Shown here: positions 59,099 to 64,000 of the stretch, one piece after another
How positions within the stretch are numbered: position 1 is the stretch's first letter
Layout: every line of letters begins with the position of its first letter
Source of the DNA: Hymenobacter sp. BT18
GTDB taxonomy: Bacteria; Bacteroidota; Bacteroidia; Cytophagales; Hymenobacteraceae
Assembly (NCBI RefSeq): GCF_012273015.1
Contig: NZ_CP050954.1
Location: 1,054,001-1,118,000, forward strand
Length of the DNA stretch: 64,000 nt
Direction of reading: 5' to 3'
The notes under the pieces: generated by a model
The model's input: only the letters and a program-made list of their open reading frames with translations
Databases searched by the model: none
What the model was told of the DNA's origin: nothing
Translations under genes and position numbers: made by a program

Positions 59099-59953
59099 AT
59101 GACAACGCCTGCCCTTCCGCTCAAACTTTCCTCGTCCCGCCCCGCCGCCACGCCCGAAACGGCCGGCATCCGCAGCTGGCTGCGCATTCTGCACCGCGTA
59201 AACCCTGTGCTTTCCTGGACGGGGTGGCTGCAGGTGGCCCTGCTGGTGGTGGCGCTGCTGCTCCTGCCCTACGACACCCGCCTGGTGACCGGGGCGCCGG
59301 TGTGGCTGAAGCCGATTAAATTCTGCCTGTCGGTGGCCGCCTATGTATGGACGCTGGGCTGGCTGCTGGCTGATTTACCGGCCCTGGCCCAGCGCGCGGT
59401 GCGGCACATCAGCTGGACGGTAGCCGGGTGTATGCTCATCGAAATTGCCTGCATCTTTACGCAAGCTGCCCGTGGCACCACCTCGCACTACAACGCCGCC
59501 ACGCCCCTGGATGCGGGAATCTTCAGCCTGATGGGCGTGGCCATTATGGTAAATACAGTAGCCACCGCCGCTGCGGTGTACCTGGCCTGGCGGTACCGCC
59601 CGTATGGCCCGGCTGGCTATGTATGGGGCGTGCGCCTGGGCCTGCTGCTGTTCTTGGTAGGCAGCGTGGTGGGCGGAATGATGATCAGCCAGAACCAGCA
59701 TACCGTGGGTGCCCCGGACGGCGGCCCGGGCCTGCCCGGCCTGGGCTGGAGCACCCGCGCCGGCGACCTGCGCATTGCGCACTTCCTGGGCATGCACGCC
59801 CTGCAGGTAGTACCCCTGCTGGGCTGGTGGCTCAGCCGCCGCCTCCCGCGCCGGGCCGCACTGCTCGCTTGGCTGGGGGCATTGATTTATGCTGCTCTGG
59901 TCGCGCTGCTTTTCGCCCAGGCCCTGCAAGGCCAGCCGGTGGTGAAGTGGTAA
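59099..59953 (+). CDS. Multi-pass membrane protein of unknown function
   Basis: A 284-residue protein with about seven hydrophobic helices (LQVALLVVALLLLPY, SVAAYVWTLGWLLADL, MLIEIACIFTQA, GVAIMVNTVATAAAVYLAW, LGLLLFLVGSVVGGMM, LQVVPLLGWWLSRRL, LAWLGALIYAALVALLF). A charged-poor loop contains QNQHTVGAPDGGPGLPGLGWS. No family was recognised. It starts 12 nt after the ABA4-like gene; a terminator follows. Confidence 0.7.
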   Translation: MTTPALPLKLSSSRPAATPETAGIRSWLRILHRVNPVLSWTGWLQVALLVVALLLLPYDTRLVTGAPVWLKPIKFCLSVAAYVWTLGWLLADLPALAQRAVRHISWTVAGCMLIEIACIFTQAARGTTSHYNAATPLDAGIFSLMGVAIMVNTVATAAAVYLAWRYRPYGPAGYVWGVRLGLLLFLVGSVVGGMMISQNQHTVGAPDGGPGLPGLGWSTRAGDLRIAHFLGMHALQVVPLLGWWLSRRLPRRAALLAWLGALIYAALVALLFAQALQGQPVVKW

Positions 59954-60025
59954 CTACCTGACGGATTACCTTGTCACGTGCCATTGAAGCGTAGCCGCCC
60001 TCTGAGCCCTGCTACAGCCTTTACC

Positions 60026-60064
60026 AGAAAGCCCCTGTCGTGCACTGCACGACAGGGGCTTTCT
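60026..60064. terminator. Long perfect hairpin terminator
   Basis: A 19-bp near-perfect stem (AGAAAGCCCCTGTCGTGCA with its reverse complement) follows the membrane-protein gene and precedes the convergent helical-repeat gene; it can act in both directions. Confidence 0.85.
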
Positions 60065-60153
60065 ATTTTAGAGGGCGTCGTACGATGCCCAGGCCCGATT
60101 ATTTCGCGCCGCGCACAACGACACGCACCTATTCCCTCATTTTTCCCGCTTTA

Positions 60154-61698
60154 CTACTTCAACTGGGAAAACTTGCGGCGGATGATGTCCTGCACAGGCA
60201 GGTTCTCAATCTTGCTTTCCAGCCAGGAAATAATATCCAGGTACAGGAAGGGCCGCCGCTCGAACGGGTTTTCGGCAATGCGAATCAACTTGTCCTTCAG
60301 CTTAATGAAGGCCTCTTTCAGCTGGGAAGGCGCCACATCACCCAGGCCGCGCAGAAACTGGAAAATGGCTTCCTGCATCTGCTGCTGGTCGTTCATCTTG
60401 CCCAGGTAGCGGTACACCGACCGGATCTGGTACTCCAGGGACTCGTCGCGGCCGGCTTCATAGTGGGCAATCAGGTTGAGGATGCGGGCAAAGCACTGAA
60501 TATCCTCGCGCAGGCTAACTTCTTTAAGGTAGATAACCTTGTTCAGGTACTCAATGGCTTTGTCGGGCTGGCCGCTGCCGAAGTAGAGGCTGGCAATTTT
60601 GTAGTAGAACACCAGGCGCCGGTGGGAGTCCATCTGCAGGCGGAAGTTCTCGATGTTTTCGAGCAGGGACGGCACAATTTTCAGGCCTTCTGAGAACTCG
60701 CCCCGCATGAAGTACCCGTTGATGCGGTTGGTGTAGAGGTACAGGAACAGCAGCATCTCAATGTTGGGGCTGGTGCGCCGATCCGGGTCGGCGGCGTAGG
60801 CTTCCAGCTGCGCCAGCACCTGCTCAAACTTGCTATAGTACAGCATGTTGTGCGCCGTCACCAGCAGATTATGAATACCCTTGAGGTAGAGCATGGCCTG
60901 CTGCTCGCGCATCAGCTCGTTGTGCTCAAACAGGTCTACCCACTTCTGAGCATAGCGGAAGCACTGCCGGAAGTTCTGCGTGATGGTGTAGTACCACACG
61001 TGGGCCTGGTAGAAGTACAACTGCTCAAAGAAGCCGGCCTGGCGGGGGTCCAGCGTCGGCAGCCCTTCCCGGAAATAGGCCGTAATCTTCTCGTAGTCTT
61101 GCTGGTTGCGTGTGTGCCCGATCTTGAGGTAGCGGCCATACATGCGCAACGCCAGGTTCGACAGCTCATGTTCCCGGGAAATATGGGCCACGGCTTCCGA
61201 CGACTCATCGGAAAGCTCCCGGGCCCGACCACGCAGGCTCCGCGTGATGTACTGGCCTTCAATCAGCTTCTCAAAATCCAGCACCAGCAGCACAATGTGC
61301 GGCATTTCGGCCTGGCGGGCGGCGGTTTTCACTTTCTCCAGCATGCGCAGGCTCTGCTGGTACAGGCCCCGGTTGTAGAGGACGCGGGCGTAGTCCAGCT
61401 GCTCGTGGAGCTGAATATCGAGGTTGTGGCCCGCGTGGTACATGCGCAGGCTGGCCAGCAGCTGGCGGTACAAATTGGCCTTCAGGTTGGCTACTTGCAC
61501 TTTTTTGATAGCCGGTACCTGGGCCAGCACCCGCTCCTCATCGTAGCGTTCCTGCCCGTCCAGGGCATCAAACAGCTGCAGGAACTTCAAGCCTTCGGCC
61601 GAGCCCTGACGGTTGGCAAACAAACGGAAATGACGCTTCTCGGTGCGGGTCAGGGACTTGATGAGCTGAAAAACCGGGTCCGTATTTTCGTTGGGCAT
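60154..61698 (-). CDS. Large helical-repeat (TPR-like) cytosolic protein
   Basis: A 514-residue all-helical protein without signal peptide, with repeated pairs of amphipathic helices rich in Tyr/Leu/Arg (for example EHELSNLALRMYGRYLKIGHTRNQQDYEKITAYF and IEMLLFLYLYTNRINGYFMRGEFSEG), a TPR-like pattern. I recall similar proteins across Bacteroidota but no assigned role. ATG 61698 (MPNENTDPVFQLIKSLTRTEKRHFRLF) is the clear start. Divergent from the ilv leader. Confidence 0.75.
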   Translation of the reverse strand: MPNENTDPVFQLIKSLTRTEKRHFRLFANRQGSAEGLKFLQLFDALDGQERYDEERVLAQVPAIKKVQVANLKANLYRQLLASLRMYHAGHNLDIQLHEQLDYARVLYNRGLYQQSLRMLEKVKTAARQAEMPHIVLLVLDFEKLIEGQYITRSLRGRARELSDESSEAVAHISREHELSNLALRMYGRYLKIGHTRNQQDYEKITAYFREGLPTLDPRQAGFFEQLYFYQAHVWYYTITQNFRQCFRYAQKWVDLFEHNELMREQQAMLYLKGIHNLLVTAHNMLYYSKFEQVLAQLEAYAADPDRRTSPNIEMLLFLYLYTNRINGYFMRGEFSEGLKIVPSLLENIENFRLQMDSHRRLVFYYKIASLYFGSGQPDKAIEYLNKVIYLKEVSLREDIQCFARILNLIAHYEAGRDESLEYQIRSVYRYLGKMNDQQQMQEAIFQFLRGLGDVAPSQLKEAFIKLKDKLIRIAENPFERRPFLYLDIISWLESKIENLPVQDIIRRKFSQLK

Positions 61699-62033
61699 TG
61701 TATTTACAAAAAAATCAACTTGTTGTTTTTCAGTTCTTTACCAAACAAAGCGCAAATAGTAGAAATAGTAGGTTACCGGAGAGAAAGTTTTAATTACCTG
61801 CTGTGACTGATGTACTTGCTTACATCCTAACAACGCAAAGATGACATGTCGGAGCACTTTTCCACTTCTTGGTCGGCACAATTTATTTCGCTGGTAGCGG
61901 CGGGCTGGCGCCCTTGCATGCTGCCGGCCACATTGCTTAAACCCGGTTCGACTGGCTTTTACTCCGTCGAGCGAATAAAATCAAGCTCAGTACCTCGTAC
62001 GTCTTCCACCGTCGTCTTCCCTTTTCGCCTCAC
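61699..62033. other. AT-rich intergenic region before the ilv leader
   Basis: 335 bp with no gene I can support. It must contain the promoters of the minus-strand helical-repeat gene and of the ilv leader. A TACCTCG sequence near 61991 is a weak -7 candidate for the ilv transcript. Confidence 0.4.
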
Positions 62034-62090
62034 ATGACTCTGCTTTTTTCCTCCGTCGGACTAGTCATTACCCTGCCGCTGCCAGGCTGA
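62034..62090 (+). CDS. ilv leader peptide
   Basis: An 18-residue open frame with sequence MTLLFSSVGLVITLPLPG and stop TGA. Eight of 18 codons specify the pathway's end products: Leu at 3, 4, 10, 14, 16, Val at 8 and 11, Ile at 12. It lies 97 nt before ilvE, with a terminator hairpin in between. This is the arrangement of ribosome-mediated attenuation leaders. Confidence 0.7.
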   Translation: MTLLFSSVGLVITLPLPG

Positions 62091-62154
62091 ACGGAACCGC
62101 GTTACCCGCTATGCCCGCAGCCTTTCGCAGCCTAGTGCTCTGAAAGGCTTTTTT
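62084..62154 (+). promoter_or_regulatory. ilv transcription attenuator
   Basis: The terminator AGCCTTTC (62119-62126) / GAAAGGCT (62142-62149) with TTTTTTAT after it is the OFF structure. AGGCTG (62084-62089), overlapping the leader stop codon, can pair with CAGCCT (62118-62123), which would remove the left arm of the terminator: an antiterminator. A ribosome that reaches the stop codon would block the antiterminator; stalling upstream on Leu/Val/Ile codons would leave it free. Confidence 0.6.
62119..62154 (+). terminator. Attenuator terminator before ilvE
   Basis: An 8-bp stem, AGCCTTTC with GAAAGGCT, loop of 15 nt, followed by TTTTTTAT, 34 nt before ilvE. A terminator just before a start codon makes sense only as a conditional one. 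Confidence 0.75.
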
Positions 62155-62187
62155 ATTCTTACTCCTCCTTTTCCGCCAGCCTCCCGC

Positions 62188-63090
62188 ATGTACTTCACCT
62201 CTGACACCGTTGCTTTCCTGGATGGCGAGTTTGTGCCGGCCGAGCAGGCCACGTGCGGCGTCTATGCCCAGTCGTTGCACTACGGCTATGCCGTGTTCGA
62301 AGGCATTCGGGCTTATCAGACGCCAGCCGGTACGCGCATTTTCAAGGCTGAGGAGCACTATGAGCGGCTACACTATTCCTGTAAAGCCGTGGGGCTGCCG
62401 CTGGCGTACTCGGTAGAGGAGCTCACCCGCATCAGCTACGAAGTGCTGGAGCGCAACAACCTCACCGACGCCTACATTCGGCCCCTGGTGTATGCCGCCA
62501 CGCCCAACATGAGTTTGAAAGCCGCGGCCTCCGGCAACCTGCTGATTGCGGTATGGGAATGGGGTAAGTACCTCGGCGACCAACTGCTGCGGCTCACCAT
62601 TTCGCCCTACGAGCGGCCCAACCCCAAAGCCGTGCCCATTGAGGCCAAAGTCTCGGGTCACTACGTCAACTCCATCATCGCCAGCACCGAGGCCAAGGGC
62701 CGGGGCTACGACGAAGCCCTGCTGCTGGACATGCACGGCTACGTGGCCGAAGGCCCCGGCGCCAACTTCTTTTTCGAGCGCAACGGCGAGCTGTACACCG
62801 CGCCCCAGGGCAGCATTCTGCGCGGCATCACCCGCAACACCATTATCGACCTGGCCCGCGAGGCCGGCATCACGGTGCACGAGCAGTTCTTCCGGCCTGA
62901 GGAGCTGCGTACCGCTTCCGCCGCCTTCATGACGGGTACCGCCGCCGAGGTTATTGGCGTGGCTTCAGTCGATGACGTGACCTTCTCCACCCCTTTCCAA
63001 CAAACCATCGGTGGCCTGCTGGCCCGTCACTACCAGGCCCTGGTCACCGGGCAGCCCGTCAGAACTGAGAGCTTAGAAGTGAGAACCTAG
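62188..63090 (+). CDS. ilvE: Branched-chain amino acid aminotransferase
   Basis: A PLP class IV aminotransferase that makes Leu, Ile and Val from their 2-oxo acids with glutamate. The 300 residues contain the PLP lysine in IEAKVSGHYVNSIIA (Lys154), the HYGYAVFEGIRAY start and the EGPGANFFFERNGEL segment. The last residues (about TESLEVRT) and the TAG stop are encoded by a tandem-unit repeat, so the C-terminus may not be ancestral. It is the first gene of an ilvE-ilvD operon behind an attenuator. Confidence 0.95.
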   Translation: MYFTSDTVAFLDGEFVPAEQATCGVYAQSLHYGYAVFEGIRAYQTPAGTRIFKAEEHYERLHYSCKAVGLPLAYSVEELTRISYEVLERNNLTDAYIRPLVYAATPNMSLKAAASGNLLIAVWEWGKYLGDQLLRLTISPYERPNPKAVPIEAKVSGHYVNSIIASTEAKGRGYDEALLLDMHGYVAEGPGANFFFERNGELYTAPQGSILRGITRNTIIDLAREAGITVHEQFFRPEELRTASAAFMTGTAAEVIGVASVDDVTFSTPFQQTIGGLLARHYQALVTGQPVRTESLEVRT

Positions 63091-63177
63091 ACTTGTGGAA
63101 CTACTCTCCGGCTTCTTCTCCTCATAGCCTACTCTAACCTCTTGGCTCTAAGCTCTGACCTCTAAGCTCTCAACTAC
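63065..63177. repeat. Inverted repeat of AGAG(C/G)TT units between ilvE and ilvD
   Basis: The left arm (63063-63093) covers the ilvE C-terminal codons and stop. The right arm (63131-63177) ends at the ilvD ATG. Read outward from ilvD it is a 7-nt tandem array (AGAGCTT, AGAGGTC, AGAGCTT, AGAGCCA, AGAGGTT). The arms match at 23 of 31 positions. Confidence 0.75.
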
Positions 63178-64000
63178 ATGACTCTAAATAAATACAGCCG
63201 CATCTACACCCAGGACGACAGCCTGCCGGCCTCCCAGGCCATGCTCATCGGCTCGGGGCTGTCGGATGAGGACTTGCGCAAGCCGTTCGTGGGCATTTGC
63301 TCCACAGGCTTCGAAGGCAACACCTGCAACATGCACCTCAATGGCCTGGCCGACCAGGTGAAGGCCGGCGTGCAGCAGCAGGGCCTGGTGGGGCTGCGCT
63401 TCAATACCATCGGCGTGTCGGACGGCATCACCAACGGCACGGCTGGTATGCGCTACTCCCTGGTCTCGCGCGAAATCATTGCCGACTCCATCGAGGCCAT
63501 GGCCGGGGCCCACAACTACGATGCCCTGGCCTGCGTGATGGGCTGCGACAAGAACATGCCTGGCGCCCTCATTGCCATGGCCCGCCTCAACCGGCCTTCG
63601 CTGATGGTGTACGGCGGCACTATCAAGGGCGGCACCTTTAAAGGGCAGCAGCTCAACATTGTTTCGTGTTTTGAGGCCTACGGCAAAAAGCTACAGGGGC
63701 AGATATCGGACGAGGATTACAAAGGCATTATTCACAACGCTTGCCCGGGTCCGGGGGCGTGTGGAGGCATGTACACGGCAAATACGATGGCGGCCGCTAT
63801 TGAAACGCTGGGCATGAGTGTTCCGTTTTCCTCGTCCTCCCCGGCCGTAAGCGCCGAAAAGCAGCAGGAGTGCCACGACGCCGGCGGCTACCTGCGCCGC
63901 CTGCTGGAGCTGGACCTCAAGCCTCGCGACATTCTGGTGGGCGAAGCCTTCGAAAACGCCCTGGTGATGACCACCGTGCTGGGCGGCTCCACCAACGCCG
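63178..64000 (+). CDS. ilvD: Dihydroxy-acid dehydratase (3' part beyond window)
   Basis: The first 274 residues of IlvD, which dehydrates 2,3-dihydroxy acids in valine, isoleucine and leucine synthesis with an Fe-S cluster. Cluster cysteines appear in [22 protein letters not shown] and [16 protein letters not shown], all conserved family motifs. ATG 63178 follows the repeat arm directly. It is on the same strand as ilvE, 87 nt after it, and runs off the window in frame. Confidence 0.95.
   Translation, partial: MTLNKYSRIYTQDDSLPASQAMLIGSGLSDEDLRKPFVGICSTGFEGNTCNMHLNGLADQVKAGVQQQGLVGLRFNTIGVSDGITNGTAGMRYSLVSREIIADSIEAMAGAHNYDALACVMGCDKNMPGALIAMARLNRPSLMVYGGTIKGGTFKGQQLNIVSCFEAYGKKLQGQISDEDYKGIIHNACPGPGACGGMYTANTMAAAIETLGMSVPFSSSSPAVSAEKQQECHDAGGYLRRLLELDLKPRDILVGEAFENALVMTTVLGGSTNA

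Noticed and set aside
1-64000. tRNA, rRNA and CRISPR arrays
   Set aside because: No cloverleaf-like segments, rRNA-like stretches or regularly spaced direct repeats of CRISPR length were seen; the short tandem arrays have no spacers.

Overview
The window reads as a GC-rich Bacteroidota chromosome, most likely Hymenobacter or a close relative (Cytophagales, Hymenobacteraceae). The basis is gene content (DUF3822 next to coaD, a DUF3276/PUR-like protein, a DUF5103 type IX secretion plug protein, DUF3667 pairs, a TonB receptor with a carboxypeptidase-like N-domain, a menaquinone pathway) and Bacteroidota-type promoters (-7 element TAnnTTTG, little Shine-Dalgarno). I saw no rRNA, tRNA, CRISPR array, transposase or phage genes. 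This is mostly ordinary core genome with small accessory patches.

Layout. 1-9.2 kb: NUDIX hydrolase tail, DUF3822-coaD, a NUDIX/lipoprotein pair, a phosphodiesterase, threonine aldolase, NhaA, an AlkA-like glycosylase, a DUF58 pair and a PUR-like protein. 9.4-17.3 kb: YchF, a GxxExxY nuclease-like gene enclosed by about 105-bp inverted repeats, two tandem M48 metalloproteases, a CPA1 antiporter and the T9SS plug protein. 17.3-23.6 kb: an accessory patch with an AT-rich Crp/Fnr regulator plus outer-membrane protein, an ABC-F ATPase, an AT-rich HEPN-like gene, a frameshifted Uma2 gene and small lipoproteins. 23.6-45.2 kb: amidase, DUF2256, a large AsmA/DUF748-like protein, DinB, a 2H phosphoesterase, two DUF3667 proteins, SDR/AraC, OmpA lipoprotein, cell-wall amidase, a FAD oxidoreductase, a deoxyhypusine-synthase-like enzyme, HslV, an S9 peptidase and a TonB receptor. 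45.4-54.8 kb: pyruvate dehydrogenase E2, a histidine phosphatase and a menaquinone block (hotdog thioesterase, menF, menD, menB, then menE after two small genes). 54.9-64 kb: a DPP III-like M49 peptidase, small secreted and membrane proteins, a helical-repeat protein, then ilvE-ilvD behind what looks like a leader-peptide attenuator.

The most interesting signal is non-coding. At six intergenic sites the junction is filled by an inverted repeat whose arms are arrays of short (7-11 nt) tandem units. The arms butt directly onto, or overlap, the stop or start codons of the flanking genes (1.4, 10.5-11.2, 34.6, 51.7, 57.5 and 63.1 kb); a seventh, one-armed array lies directly before ychF. Unit sequence differs from site to site but the architecture is shared. 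The 10.5-kb copy carries a GxxExxY gene whose catalytic Glu appears replaced by Val. Second is the ilv attenuator: an 18-residue peptide with eight Leu/Val/Ile codons, a terminator hairpin and a possible antiterminator pairing over the peptide stop codon. Third is a four-site dyad array (GTAGGA/TCCTAC with 29-13-29 spacing) upstream of the Crp/Fnr gene. Several -7 elements end only 3-6 nt before the start codon, suggesting leaderless mRNAs.
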